From: JAGORM01 sp964406795
GTDB lineage: Bacteria; Patescibacteriota; Microgenomatia; Levybacterales; GWA1-39-11
NCBI GenBank assembly: GCA_964406795.1
Contig: CAYOTA010000006.1
Span: 17,007-81,006, forward strand
Direction of reading: 5' to 3'
DNA length: 64,000 nucleotides
Both the position numbers and the translations under genes were made by a program. This document shows, piece by piece, positions 50,587-59,592 of this stretch (the stretch's first letter is position 1; each line of letters starts with the position of its first letter). Below the pieces are notes generated by a model. It made no database searches. It was given only the letters and a program-made list of their open reading frames with translations, and was not told where the DNA came from.

Positions 50587-51883
50587 GCGCTTTACCAATA
50601 ATTTCAAGAGCCTTCTCTCCATCTTCTCGAGTTTTTGGAGTTACAATTCTTACTGTATTTCCTTCTTCAAGTTCATAGTGAGTATCACCAAATCCCTCAC
50701 CCGGAGCAGCATCCAACCCCGATTTTCTTAAACGTCTTGACAAATTTCGTCCATCATATGGCACGCGTATTGTTTGAATAAATACATCATTTTCCGTATC
50801 TAATACTTCAACTCCATCTATTTGGGAGAGGCCCCTTAAAAACGGCTTATTTAATTCAGCTACTTGAGGACCCACAGTCTTCAAATATGAATCCAAGGCG
50901 TCTGTTTTAGACATTTCATTTGCCATTACTGCTGTAAACCCGTTTATAAATGGTCGCTCAATTTTTTTAAGTTGTTCTCCGATTTCCTCTGGTACAACTG
51001 TAATTCCAAGCCTCATACCTCCTAAACGAAACTTTTTAGCCCATCCATCAACTACTGCTAGATTTGAGTACTTCCCCACCATGGATAAAAGTGACCTCTT
51101 TTTATCAGTTAAAAATACTTCATCTTCTAAAAACATGTCTCCTTTCTGACCCGTGTAGCGAACAAAATCTAGCATATGAGAACGATCATAATGAGTTCCA
51201 AGAGGGGCCACGGGGTTCCCTCCATACCACACATAATTTATGGGACGTTCCCCCTCTTGAGCTCTTTTTTCTGTCCGTTCATCATTTTCACGCTTAGCTT
51301 TGGCCATGCTAAAAACTCTATCTATATTGCGGGTTTTCTTTATCCTTGCATAACGCTCGAATGCTTCCGATTCCCTTAGCGAAGACATAACGGGCCCATA
51401 CAGTAGCCTTTCTTCTGGAGGATTTTTACCTTCCTCTCCTTCCTCTGTGTTAAAAGCAGCTAAATCATAATCCCTAGTATCACGAAAAGAATTTATAGCT
51501 TGGTTTATTCCAGGAAAATGGGGACCTAAACCCCATACTTGCACTGTATTCTGCTCATGATGAACAAGTTTTATAAAATCTATAATACTTCCATCACTTC
51601 CACTCCCACTAAAAATAATGGAAGCATCTTTTCTTATTCTATACTGGTGACGAAGGTATTCTTCGACTGGCTGCATATTATGATGTTTATAGCCTACCCC
51701 TGCCTCTGCTAATTCACCGCTACGGACAAGCTTATCAAAAGCATCGTAATATGCTTGTGGAGGTTTTAGGGGAGAATCACCACTACTTAAAACTAGCTCA
51801 ATATCTTCTTGGTGTTGAGTATTATGATACTGGCTTGCACCCATAGGATGACGTACAACGGATGGAATACGTTTTTCTTTCAT
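50576..51883 (-). CDS. PLP-dependent aminotransferase (class I/II)
   Basis: A 435-residue protein of the histidinol-phosphate/aspartate aminotransferase type. Visible parts: an N-terminal segment SGDSPLKPPQAYYDAFDKLV, the cofactor-phosphate loop FSGSGSDGSIIDFIKLV, the Asn in YGGNPVAPLGTHY, the Asp/Tyr in EDEVF, and the Schiff-base Lys in VVDGWAKKFRLGGMRLGI. The last motif differs from the usual SFSK. A charged insert of about 45 residues (KAKRENDERTEKRAQEGERP) lies before the Asn. Substrate unknown. No biosynthetic neighbours. Confidence 0.82.
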   Translation of the reverse strand: MKEKRIPSVVRHPMGASQYHNTQHQEDIELVLSSGDSPLKPPQAYYDAFDKLVRSGELAEAGVGYKHHNMQPVEEYLRHQYRIRKDASIIFSGSGSDGSIIDFIKLVHHEQNTVQVWGLGPHFPGINQAINSFRDTRDYDLAAFNTEEGEEGKNPPEERLLYGPVMSSLRESEAFERYARIKKTRNIDRVFSMAKAKRENDERTEKRAQEGERPINYVWYGGNPVAPLGTHYDRSHMLDFVRYTGQKGDMFLEDEVFLTDKKRSLLSMVGKYSNLAVVDGWAKKFRLGGMRLGITVVPEEIGEQLKKIERPFINGFTAVMANEMSKTDALDSYLKTVGPQVAELNKPFLRGLSQIDGVEVLDTENDVFIQTIRVPYDGRNLSRRLRKSGLDAAPGEGFGDTHYELEEGNTVRIVTPKTREDGEKALEIIGKALRS

Positions 51884-51926
51884 AACGCCACTATTTTACC
51901 TCAAATTAGTCCTAGAGTAAAGTTCC

Positions 51927-51954
51927 TTGCAATATTACTCTCAAGTGTTACAAT
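51927..51954 (+). promoter_or_regulatory. Promoter of second sensor kinase
   Basis: TTGCAA at 51927-51932 and TACAAT at 51949-51954, 16 nt apart. The -10 ends 11 nt before the ATG at 51966, which is why that start is preferred to 51927. Confidence 0.55.
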
Positions 51955-51965
51955 ATGGCCACACT

Positions 51966-53204
51966 ATGCCATACGTTGTGAAAGATAAGATTAGATTTCT
52001 ATCCGAAGCCAGCAAAATACTCTCATCATCCCTTGATTACAATGTCACACTCAGCATCGTGGCCAACCTTGTTGTAGAAAGTATTGCTGACTTTTGTATT
52101 ATAGATATTTTAGAGAAAGACAGTATGAAGCGTGTCGTAGTGCGCGTCTCTGACCCTAAAAAGCAGAACTTAGCTAAGAAAATGTTTGAGTTTATGCCTG
52201 ATCCAAACAACAAAATGGCTATTTACGATGCCGCAAAATCAGGGAGTCCTATTGTTATAGATAAGGTAACAAAAACCTGGCTTAAGAGTGTTTCCAGAAT
52301 TAAGGAAGAACGGGATATTGTGGAACAATTACATCTTCAGTCCGTTGTATTCGCACCTTTAAAAAGCCGCGGCGAGGTAATTGGAGTGTTAACTATAGCT
52401 TCATGCACCAAGGGATTTTCATATAGTCCTGACGACATAATTCATATAGGGGAATTAGCAAGTAGGGCCGGGATTGCAGTGGACAAGGCACGCCTCTACT
52501 CTCAGGCTCAAGATGCGCTCAGAATGCGGGATGAATTCCTATCTATTGCGTCTCATGAATTAAAAACCCCACTTACCTCCATTCTTCTAAACCTCCAGTT
52601 CATGCTGTACAAAATCCAAAATGCCACCACAAAAGAAATTGACATGAAGGAGTTGACTCGCATGCTTGAAGTAAATAAAGAACAGGCTCAGCGTATGTCC
52701 AGACTTATTAACGACCTCTTAAACACTTCCGTTATAACCACCGAAAGACTACAAATAGAAAAAGAGAAAACAGATTTGTCGTCCTTGGTGGCAGATGTCA
52801 TAGCTCACTTTGAAACGCAATTGGAACATGCACACATCAAACTCACATTTAAAAAAGTTACAGGAATTACTGGTAATTGGGACAAGCTACGACTTGAACA
52901 AGTTATAACAAATATCATATCAAATGCTATAAAGTACGGAGAAAAAAAACCTATCTTCGTTAAAGTTTATAAAGATAAAAAACATGCGTTTATAGAAATA
53001 AAAGATCGTGGAATTGGGATAAGTCCAGAATCACAAAAACATATATTTGAAATGTTTGAACGTGGAGTTTCAGAGCGTGATTATAAGGGGCTAGGTGTAG
53101 GATTATTTATTGCAGCCCACATAGTAGAAGCGCACGGAGGAAAGATAACCGTTGCAAGTAAATTAAACAAAGGCTCAACATTCACTGTAGAACTTCCACT
53201 ATAA
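51966..53204 (+). CDS. Soluble GAF sensor histidine kinase
   Basis: A 412-residue kinase without membrane helices. A GAF domain spans about 15-170 (ILSSSLDYNVTLSIVANLVVESIADFCIIDIL ... VVFAPLKSRGEVIGVLTIAS). The His domain follows with SIASHELKTPLTSILLNL, then the HATPase with QVITNIISNAIKYG, IKDRGIGISPE and GLGVGLFIAAHIVEAHGGKI. It is an orphan: no response regulator lies beside it. GAF domains bind small ligands or sense light or redox; the signal is unknown. Confidence 0.92.
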   Translation: MPYVVKDKIRFLSEASKILSSSLDYNVTLSIVANLVVESIADFCIIDILEKDSMKRVVVRVSDPKKQNLAKKMFEFMPDPNNKMAIYDAAKSGSPIVIDKVTKTWLKSVSRIKEERDIVEQLHLQSVVFAPLKSRGEVIGVLTIASCTKGFSYSPDDIIHIGELASRAGIAVDKARLYSQAQDALRMRDEFLSIASHELKTPLTSILLNLQFMLYKIQNATTKEIDMKELTRMLEVNKEQAQRMSRLINDLLNTSVITTERLQIEKEKTDLSSLVADVIAHFETQLEHAHIKLTFKKVTGITGNWDKLRLEQVITNIISNAIKYGEKKPIFVKVYKDKKHAFIEIKDRGIGISPESQKHIFEMFERGVSERDYKGLGVGLFIAAHIVEAHGGKITVASKLNKGSTFTVELPL

Positions 53205-53209
53205 CTTGA

Positions 53210-53584
53210 TTACCTCTTAACTTGTGGTGGAACTGCAGTTGGTTCTGCTTTAGGAGTAGATGATACGAGCGGCTTTCCATCCATGTCATTTACTGCGCGG
53301 TCAAGTCTTACACCCGCCGCTTGGCTTATATCGGCCACAGTATTCTTGGTATCTTGAGCAGTATCAAAAGTAGTACCAACTGGGTCTACCCCGCCAAGCT
53401 GTCCTCCAAGTATTCCAAACGAAGTCAAAAAAGCCGCAACAGAAGCTTTAAAACTTTTTTGATTTTTTAAAGGAACTGGCTTATCTGCTGCAGCCTTTTG
53501 GTCAACCGTCTGATAACCTGGCTGTCTCTCTCCTATTGTATCTGGCATATGCTTATCGTAGTACTCACTATAAGACTTTGTCAA
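53210..53584 (-). CDS. Hypothetical protein, 124 residues
   Basis: It begins MTKSYSEYYDKHMPDT, has one weakly hydrophobic segment (KASVAAFLTSFGILGGQLGG, about 46-66) and a Pro/Ala/Thr-rich end (KAEPTAVPPQVKR). It is probably membrane-associated or exported by that helix. The gene lies 1 nt after pth on the same strand and is probably co-transcribed with it. No family recognised. Confidence 0.55.
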   Translation of the reverse strand: MTKSYSEYYDKHMPDTIGERQPGYQTVDQKAAADKPVPLKNQKSFKASVAAFLTSFGILGGQLGGVDPVGTTFDTAQDTKNTVADISQAAGVRLDRAVNDMDGKPLVSSTPKAEPTAVPPQVKR

Positions 53585-53585
53585 G

Positions 53586-54170
53586 TCACTTGTTATATTT
53601 ACTCATATAGAGGTCGATTCCATGTTTTTGAATAAGGAGTACTTCTTTTACCGCGTGCTTAATCATGGTTTTGACCTTCCCGTGCTCATGCGCCTCAAAA
53701 GAACCCAGCACATAATCAGATGTGTCATGTGGATTGTGAAGCCTGGCTTCTTTTCCAATTCCGCATCTGATACGCAAAAACTTATCAGTATTTAGACTTT
53801 CAATAATAGACGTGACACCATTGTTTCCGCCTCCAGAACCGCCAAAGCGGACCCTGATCTTACCAAGTGGTAAATCTAACTCATCATGAATTACACAGAT
53901 ATTTTCTGGGGATATTTTAAAATAAGTAGCGTATTTAGAAACTGCCTCTCCTGACAAATTCATAAATGTTAACGGCTTCATGAGAGTTATTTTTTCATCA
54001 TCCACTATGACCTCTTTAATGAGCGCTTTGAATTTCTTTTCATCTTCCCAGAAAGTTTCCTTCAGTTTTTCTGTCTTTTGCAGTAAGTGATCCATCACAT
54101 TAAAGCCTACATTGTGCCTGGAGTTATTATATTTTTCACCGGGGTTTCCTAATCCTACAATTAACTTCAC
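53586..54170 (-). CDS. pth: Peptidyl-tRNA hydrolase
   Basis: A 194-residue enzyme that frees peptides from stalled peptidyl-tRNA. Residues of the active site are in VGLGNPGEKYNNSRHNVGFNV (Asn, His), PLTFMNLSGEAV, IHDELDLPLGKIRVRFGGSGGGNNG (Asp). Length is normal. GTG at 54170 is chosen over TTG at 54188 because the family starts at KLIVGLGNPG and TATACT ends 6 nt before the GTG. Confidence 0.96.
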   Translation of the reverse strand: MKLIVGLGNPGEKYNNSRHNVGFNVMDHLLQKTEKLKETFWEDEKKFKALIKEVIVDDEKITLMKPLTFMNLSGEAVSKYATYFKISPENICVIHDELDLPLGKIRVRFGGSGGGNNGVTSIIESLNTDKFLRIRCGIGKEARLHNPHDTSDYVLGSFEAHEHGKVKTMIKHAVKEVLLIQKHGIDLYMSKYNK

Positions 54171-54199
54171 AAAAGAAGTATAGACCAATCAACTCTTCC

Positions 54200-54290
54200 G
54201 TTCAAGAAAGAAATTAGTAAGAAACAGGAAACTTCTGACCTCTCACTGATAACTAATAACCACTAACTTATGACTTATAACTACTAACTA
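54200..54290. repeat. Left flank repeat of four-helix-bundle gene
   Basis: Micro-repeats of the type ataactactaac/aactaataacc. It is the inverted counterpart of the array at 54664-54737. Similar runs (aacttctaac, gttagtagtc) occur inside the L2500 intron at about 58870-58930. Confidence 0.55.
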
Positions 54291-54641
54291 TGCTTTTAGG
54301 GATTTTGAGAAACCTCCCAACTGCATTGAGGCTGATTCATGTTTTCTTTCAAGCTCTTCATAGTCTTTAGAAGTTATCAAATCGAGCTTATAAGCAAGCT
54401 CAAGACACGCAACAACCTCATCGATTGATCCTAAAGAAATAGTAAGAAACCTATTAAAGTCTTTATCCGATTGCTTTGAGGAACCCTCTGCGATGTTTAG
54501 AACAATTGATAATGATGCTCTTCTTAGTTGATCTGAAAGATAGTAATAGCTTCGAGGCCACACACTTGTTAATTTAAAAATTTCGAGGTGTAATAATTGC
54601 GTATCTTGATATACCTTGAATTTCTTAAATCGAAAACTCAT
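54288..54641 (-). CDS. Four-helix bundle protein (23S rRNA-intervening-sequence family)
   Basis: A 117-residue helical protein of the S23/four-helix-bundle family (TIGR02436-like): FKVYQDTQLLHLEIFKLT, SYYYLSDQLRRASLSIVLNIAEGSS, FNRFLTISLGSIDEVVACLELA, DYEELERKHE. Relatives are found inside intervening sequences of 23S rRNA genes and, as Avd, beside diversity-generating retroelements. Its function is not settled. The ATG at 54641 is chosen because TACGAT ends 6 nt before it. Inverted micro-repeat arrays flank the gene, which suggests a mobile unit placed between pth and guaB. Confidence 0.88.
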   Translation of the reverse strand: MSFRFKKFKVYQDTQLLHLEIFKLTSVWPRSYYYLSDQLRRASLSIVLNIAEGSSKQSDKDFNRFLTISLGSIDEVVACLELAYKLDLITSKDYEELERKHESASMQLGGFSKSLKA

Positions 54642-54663
54642 AAGCATATCGTATCACTTCCCC

Positions 54664-54737
54664 ACAGTTATAAGTTAGTAGTTATAAGTTAGTCGTTAGC
54701 TGTAAGTAGTTATAAGTTAGTAGTTAGCTGTTAGTAG
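54664..54737. repeat. Right flank repeat of four-helix-bundle gene
   Basis: Tandem units of agttataagttagtagttat, with variants agttagtcgttagctg. In inverted orientation it matches the left flank at 54240-54290. The array ends just behind the guaB stop. Confidence 0.65.
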
Positions 54738-54740
54738 TTC

Positions 54741-56003
54741 TTAATAATTTTCCCCGGGGTTAGTAATTAACACGTCATGAGGATGAGATTCAGTAAGGGA
54801 TGCTTGGGTAATCTGGATAAACTGTGCTTTTTCCTGCAATTCAGATATAGATTTTGCTCCAACATAAAACATTCCTGACTTTATTCCTCCCAGTGCTTGG
54901 TCTAATAAGTCTTTCACGCTTCCCTTAATAGGCACTAAGCCCTCTACTCCTTCTGCAACCAACACTTTATCTTTATATGATTTTCCATGATATTCATCTT
55001 CTGATTTAATTTTGGCTCCATGCTGCATAGCGCCCACTGACCCCATTCCTCTGTATGTTTTAAAGTAATATACTTCCTCCATTTTTTCCAAGTTTTGAGG
55101 AGCAATTTCTACGAGTCCCTCGTTGTTCTCATGAATTTTGGCCTCTAATTCTTTTGTTTGTTTACCAAAAATACTCTTAAATCTGGAAGGAACTAAAGAC
55201 TTGGTTAGCTGCACTACTTTTCCGGGAGACTCCACACAAGACGCAAAATATGATCCCATCATAACGGATGACGCTCCGGCTGCCAGTGCCTTTATCATAT
55301 CTCCTGAATATTTAATTCCCCCATCAGCTATAACCGGCACACCAAACTCTTTAGCACCTCTGACCGTTTCCATAACTGCTGTAATTTGTGGAATTCCCAT
55401 ACCTGAAATAATTCTGGTAGTACAAATGGCTCCCGGCCCCATTCCAACGCGCAGTCCGTCAGCCCCTGCCCTAGATAAATCCTGTGCTGCGTCAAACGTT
55501 GCGATATTGCCCACAATTACATCCACTTCTGGATATGTATTTTTAATAAATGTCAGCGCTTCTTTAAACTTTATAGTCCATCCGTGAGCTGAATCAAGCA
55601 CAATGGCGTCAGCACCAGCTTTAACTAATGCCTCAAGCCGCTCTTTATATCCCTCAGAAACACCAATTGCCGCTCCTACCAAGAGCGCTTGCCCTGAGCC
55701 TGTCGAATGGGTCTTTACCTTTTTTACTTCCGTTGCTTGGTCTGCAATAGTTAAATTACGGTGAATAAACCCTATGCCACCCTCAATTGCTAAGGCAATA
55801 GCCAGAGCGCTTTCAGTAACTGTGTCCATGGGAGCCGAAACCAAAGGAGATTTTAGGGTAATATTTTTGGAAAGTTTTGTGTCTAATGTAATGTCTGCGC
55901 GAGAAAAATCTGCGTAGCCGGGAGTGAGTAAAACGTCATCAAACGTGAGGCCGATTGCCATGGTCCTGAGCTTGTCGAAGGAGGAAACAGTCTTGCCGTC
56001 CAT
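54741..56003 (-). CDS. guaB: IMP dehydrogenase lacking CBS domains
   Basis: A 420-residue enzyme oxidising IMP to XMP, the first step towards GMP. Marks: LTFDDVLLTPGYADF, PMDTVTES, IGFIHRNL, DSAHG, VGNIATF, the catalytic Cys in GPGAICTTRII, IADGGIKYSGD, GSYFA and the mobile flap YRGMGSVGAM. Standard IMPDH is about 490 residues with two CBS domains after EVKKVK; here those are missing and eight repeat-derived residues (HSTGSGQA) stand in their place. GMP reductase is related, but the flap and Cys context favour IMPDH. The N-terminal FDKLRT also comes from the repeat family. The start at 56003 is set by a promoter. Confidence 0.9.
   Translation of the reverse strand: MDGKTVSSFDKLRTMAIGLTFDDVLLTPGYADFSRADITLDTKLSKNITLKSPLVSAPMDTVTESALAIALAIEGGIGFIHRNLTIADQATEVKKVKTHSTGSGQALLVGAAIGVSEGYKERLEALVKAGADAIVLDSAHGWTIKFKEALTFIKNTYPEVDVIVGNIATFDAAQDLSRAGADGLRVGMGPGAICTTRIISGMGIPQITAVMETVRGAKEFGVPVIADGGIKYSGDMIKALAAGASSVMMGSYFASCVESPGKVVQLTKSLVPSRFKSIFGKQTKELEAKIHENNEGLVEIAPQNLEKMEEVYYFKTYRGMGSVGAMQHGAKIKSEDEYHGKSYKDKVLVAEGVEGLVPIKGSVKDLLDQALGGIKSGMFYVGAKSISELQEKAQFIQITQASLTESHPHDVLITNPGENY
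55692..55711 (-). repeat. Repeat copy translated at the CBS site of guaB
   Basis: The core cctgagcctgtcgaatggg is the same as in the S1 gene and is read as HSTGSGQ in the same frame. Confidence 0.85.
55965..55984 (-). repeat. Repeat copy translated near N-terminus of guaB
   Basis: The variant cctgagcttgtcgaaggagg is read in a different frame from the other guaB copy, giving SSFDKLRT. Confidence 0.75.
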
Positions 56004-56008
56004 GATTT

Positions 56009-56037
56009 ATGATACATCACGCCCCTATAGTTGTCAA
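56009..56037 (-). promoter_or_regulatory. Consensus promoter of guaB
   Basis: TTGACA (56032-56037), 17 nt spacer, TATCAT (56009-56014). The -10 ends 5 nt before the ATG at 56003, so the messenger begins at or beside the start codon. Confidence 0.8.
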
Positions 56038-56055
56038 TATTCTCTCCAAAATAGG

Positions 56056-57045
56056 TTATGCTGCCTGTTTTGATTTTTTCCATTTAGCAAAATTAGCACC
56101 GCTCCAGTAATTATCAGGACGCTTCCACTTTATTTTATTGTCTGCCATATTATCCAACTCATTAAACACTGTTACTACTTTTTTTGCAAAACCAGGCTCA
56201 GCATATACTCTATTATCATGTCCTCCTCCTACCATAGTTACCGAATGAAATGGAGGCTGGGCAAGGAAATCATCATCCCCCTTAGGAATATGTGATTTGG
56301 GGTAACCTTCTCCAATCGAGTTATATAAGTGTTTTGCAGGAGTTAACTTATCCTGTTCTCCTTGGACAAGTGCTACATTCACTCCACGCGCTTTCAATCC
56401 CTCAAGGTACTGGTAAAAACCACCGTGAGATATAGCATTTGCCTCTTTTAATGCACGAGGCAGATTTTTACCTATATACTTGGTCCCTTCACTGTTCATC
56501 GTCATGAATTGTTTGTGCTTAATAGGATGTTTTAAGAAATGGGCAATGCCTTGAGGCATGTGACCCGTCAAATATCTTGAAAATAGCTTCACGAAATTAT
56601 CACCCTCTCCCAATCCTGCAGGAGACATAAATACAATATTTTTAATTTTATCTGCAATTTCTGGATTTCGCTCTATTGCAGCAAGAATCACCATAGTTCC
56701 TTCAGATTGTCCAAATACATCATACTTACCCTCAGGAAGTGAGCCCATATAGTCAGCAAACGCCTCAGATTTCCTTATTGTTTCTTTCCTAAATCCGTCC
56801 CCCACATCCTCCACCTTCCCGCCAGTCCTAGAAAATTCTAATGAATTTACATCTTTTCCTTCTTTTGAAAGATCAGCACAAAATGCTTCTTGAGATTTAT
56901 TGGTAATACCCCAACCCAGTATTACGATAACAGGTCTATACTCTCCTGCTGTTTGAAGATTTTCCGAAGCACTATAGTATTTAACAGCGTATTTCCCTTC
57001 GGGGATTTGACGGAATTCTTTGGGTTGTGGTCTTACTGCTTCCAT
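56056..57045 (-). CDS. Alpha/beta-hydrolase
   Basis: A 329-residue soluble protein. The oxyanion region is VIVILGWGITNKSQ, the nucleophile elbow YDVFGQSEGTMV, the acid near VQGEQDKLTP and the His near MVGGGHDNRV, so a full triad is present. A cap region (about 160-240) separates the strands. Substrate unknown. TATAAT ends 6 nt before the ATG. It is followed on the minus strand by guaB 50 nt on. Confidence 0.8.
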   Translation of the reverse strand: MEAVRPQPKEFRQIPEGKYAVKYYSASENLQTAGEYRPVIVILGWGITNKSQEAFCADLSKEGKDVNSLEFSRTGGKVEDVGDGFRKETIRKSEAFADYMGSLPEGKYDVFGQSEGTMVILAAIERNPEIADKIKNIVFMSPAGLGEGDNFVKLFSRYLTGHMPQGIAHFLKHPIKHKQFMTMNSEGTKYIGKNLPRALKEANAISHGGFYQYLEGLKARGVNVALVQGEQDKLTPAKHLYNSIGEGYPKSHIPKGDDDFLAQPPFHSVTMVGGGHDNRVYAEPGFAKKVVTVFNELDNMADNKIKWKRPDNYWSGANFAKWKKSKQAA

Positions 57046-57057
57046 GTGGATATTATA

Positions 57058-57849
57058 TCACTTAAATATAAAGACATTTGCAATGTGGGGGTAATGGGCG
57101 TTTATGATGGCGAGGAATAAAATAAAATCCAGGGTTAGATGAATGGTAATAACGTAAAAAAGGGATTCGGTTTTTTTAAATATTATGCCTTGAATGAGCG
57201 CGAAAATAAAAATCATAATATATCCCCAGCCCGTAAATCCTAATTCATACAGGAATGATGTAAACAAAACGGCCTGAATAATATTAGCTGCCCAGAAGAC
57301 AAAGTAGCGCCTTAAAATCCCAAATACTGTACTTATGAAAAACAACTCATCCCAAATCCCTAGCCCATTTGTACCTACAAAAAACCTAAGTAAACTGCTG
57401 GGATTTAACTCTACTCCCCAATTTAAATACGCTCCCGTGTTTTTTAAGTAAAATGGGATTAAAAAGTACGCAACTAAAGCAGTCAGTGCAATGTACCCTA
57501 TTTCTGATTTATACCAAGACCTCCCATGGTGAAATTTAAACTTAACCATGTTATCTTTAAAGACATATTTGGAGAAAAAGTAAGGAATGCCTACTGCAAG
57601 TACTAACCCTGATCCCATGATAAACATGTGACTGTAGGAAATATCAGTGGTTATAGGTATTAATCCTAAAATGGCAATGGAAATATTAATCAGAAGTAGA
57701 TCGCGGCGAAGCTGCTTTGGGAGAAAAATTAAACTTCCTACACTAAGCGCTAACAGCAACCACCCAAATAGTTTTATTTGAAGGGCTATAAGAATTACTG
57801 TGGAAAGGCACAAAAGTACTACACTATTCCACTTCCAAAACATTTTCAT
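57058..57849 (-). CDS. CPBP-like intramembrane protease family protein
   Basis: A 263-residue protein with about eight membrane helices. WDELFFISTVFGILRR resembles the EExxxR motif and the end VITIHLTLDFILFLA the HxxxD-type motif of CPBP (CAAX-like/bacteriocin-processing) proteins. The first Glu of EE is Asp here. Function unknown. TACAAT ends 6 nt before the ATG at 57849. Confidence 0.65.
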   Translation of the reverse strand: MKMFWKWNSVVLLCLSTVILIALQIKLFGWLLLALSVGSLIFLPKQLRRDLLLINISIAILGLIPITTDISYSHMFIMGSGLVLAVGIPYFFSKYVFKDNMVKFKFHHGRSWYKSEIGYIALTALVAYFLIPFYLKNTGAYLNWGVELNPSSLLRFFVGTNGLGIWDELFFISTVFGILRRYFVFWAANIIQAVLFTSFLYELGFTGWGYIMIFIFALIQGIIFKKTESLFYVITIHLTLDFILFLAIINAHYPHIANVFIFK

Positions 57850-58105
57850 AAGGGAATTGTATCAAATTTAATTGGGAAAAGAGATAAAGAGGTGGTAATT
57901 CGCTTTAAATAAATCTAAAGCCCATTAATAAGTTCGCTGACGCTTACTTGATAAATCGCTTTAAGACTAGCTTAAAGCTCATTAATAAGCATGCTGGGCA
58001 CGCTTGATATTTCTCCAAAAACTAACGTTTTTAGCTCAATAATAATTGGGAGAATACTGCGAGTAACTCTTGCGAGTATTATGCAGATTTTTTTGTTTTG
58101 CCTCT
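57850..58105. other. Spacer behind rRNA operon
   Basis: No gene is seen. It has two copies of aaagc(c/t)cattaataag (near 57919 and 57976) and the 22-nt arm (58032-58053) that pairs with 63128-63149 upstream of 23S. A hairpin gcgagtaactcttgcgagta with a following run of seven T at 58085-58094 lies toward the rRNA side, but its T run has the wrong polarity for minus-strand rRNA. Confidence 0.5.
58032..58053 (-). other. 3' arm of rRNA processing stem
   Basis: Complementary, with one mismatch, to 63128-63149. In the minus-strand transcript it lies after 5S, so the stem encloses both 23S and 5S. Confidence 0.7.
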
Positions 58106-58230
58106 CAGTCTCGGCCTCGACCCATCTTCCCTAAGTGTGTAACACATAAGTATTGTAGGCGCTGATACGTTTCACTTCTCTGTTCGGAATGGGAAGAGGT
58201 GGTACCATATCGCACAAAAGACCAAGACTC
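58106..58230 (-). rRNA. rrf: 5S ribosomal RNA
   Basis: On the minus strand the conserved centre reads ccattccgaacagagaagtgaaac, flanked by taccacctcttccc and cgcctacaatac, and the terminal stem gagtcttggt / gccgagactg closes it. Ends are estimated to within a few bases. It follows 23S by about 140 nt. That spacer includes a widely seen repeat (ttcttcgcttcactcagaa, about 58300-58318). Confidence 0.92.
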
Positions 58231-58488
58231 AAAGGCAAAACAGCGGCCTTGCCGCTTCCTGAGTTCCCATATAGGGAACGAAGGATCTCATAACAAGATT
58301 CTTCGCTTCACTCAGAATGACAATGCCACTTATGTATATACAAATTTGATTATATTATGATTTTCTAAAAACCACGCTATTTAAACTGATCTATTAGTAC
58401 AGCTTAGCTAAAATTGTTGCCAATCTTACACTTGCTGCCTATCAACCTGATGGTCTCTCAGGGATCAATGAAATCTTATCTCGAGGTG

Positions 58489-58521
<33 letters not shown>

Positions 58522-58648
58522 CGTGGGAATCTAGCTACCCAGCATTGCACTTGTAAGTACAACTGGCACACCAGGGATTCCCTCACCCCAGTCCTCTCGT
58601 ACTAAGGGCGACTCCTCTCAAATTTCAAACGGTTGTCCTGGATAGAGT

Positions 58649-58688
<40 letters not shown>

Positions 58689-58756
58689 CTTTTAACTGGC
58701 GAACAGCCAGACGCTTGGAAGCTTCTCCACCTCCGCGCTAGGATGAGCCGACATCG

Positions 58757-59226
58757 CTGTCTTATCCTTTCAGTTTTAAGAAAGACTTAAAAACTTAAAA
58801 CTGATTGATGCCCTTTATTACTAAAGGATTTGACTATACCTTCATCCAGTCATGCTTCGCATGAAACTTCTAACTTCTAACAAATAACTTCTAACAATTA
58901 AGTTAGTAGTCAGTAGTTTTTGGTTATTAGTTTTGTGCTTTAGCACAAATGGAGCTAGCCGTATTATACGAATCATATATTTTCTTGATAAATCAAGAAA
59001 GGATTCATATCTCAGTCCCGATTTAATCGGGACATTCAGTCGATACAGGCCGTTAGATAACTTCGTATCTAATGGCCCTCGGTATTGCCCTTCCGCCTAT
59101 TGGCGAGATTAGGGTTCCACCGATTTGAGCTAGTTATTCTAAATCATGAGTACCTTGGTTTTGACTCAAATACTCATAAATACAGGCAAGAATATCACTA
59201 TTCTGGCGCCCCGATTTTTTCAAATA
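58757..59226 (-). other. Group I intron at 23S position 2500
   Basis: 470 nt between ggcacct and cgatgtcggctcatc, that is after U2500 in the peptidyl-transferase loop. The preceding exon base is T and the intron ends in G, as group I splicing needs. An S-type element (gatgaaggtatagtc) precedes the 3' end. It holds a cccgatttaatcggg palindrome (59016-59032), a ttcttgataaatcaagaa hairpin and micro-repeats (58870-58930). No ORF. Confidence 0.8.
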
Positions 59227-59269
59227 AGGTGCCAAACCGCATCGTCGCTGTGGACGCTTGGATGCGATC

Positions 59270-59302
<33 letters not shown>

Positions 59303-59573
59303 AAGCTACGTCCCAACCACTAAGGAACGCAGGATCACTTACACCTGGTTTCCCACCTGCTCGACTTGTAGGTCTCGCAGTCAAGCTGGCTTATGCGTAT
59401 GCACAATAAGTCACGATTTCCGTCCGTGATTAGCCAACCTTTGTACGCCTCCGTTGCACTTTAGGAGGCAACCTCCCCAGTTAAACTGCCCACCAGACAC
59501 TGTCTTTTAGCCGTATTTTTGTGCGGCAATAAAGTAATGCTCACTCATCTTAAAGAGAGGTATTCCACTTGTC

Positions 59574-59592
59574 GCACCGATAAAATCGGTGC
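59574..59592 (-). repeat. Palindrome forming the tip of 23S helix 78
   Basis: gcaccgataaaatcggtgc replaces the usual ~35-nt tip of the L1 stalk. Flanks (aggaggga, gacaagtggaatacctc) align with helix 77. Confidence 0.75.

Noticed and set aside
54200..54740. CRISPR or origin iterons in the agttagtagttat arrays
   Set aside because: Units are irregular and inverted around a gene, with no spacer pattern and no dnaA or cas gene nearby.
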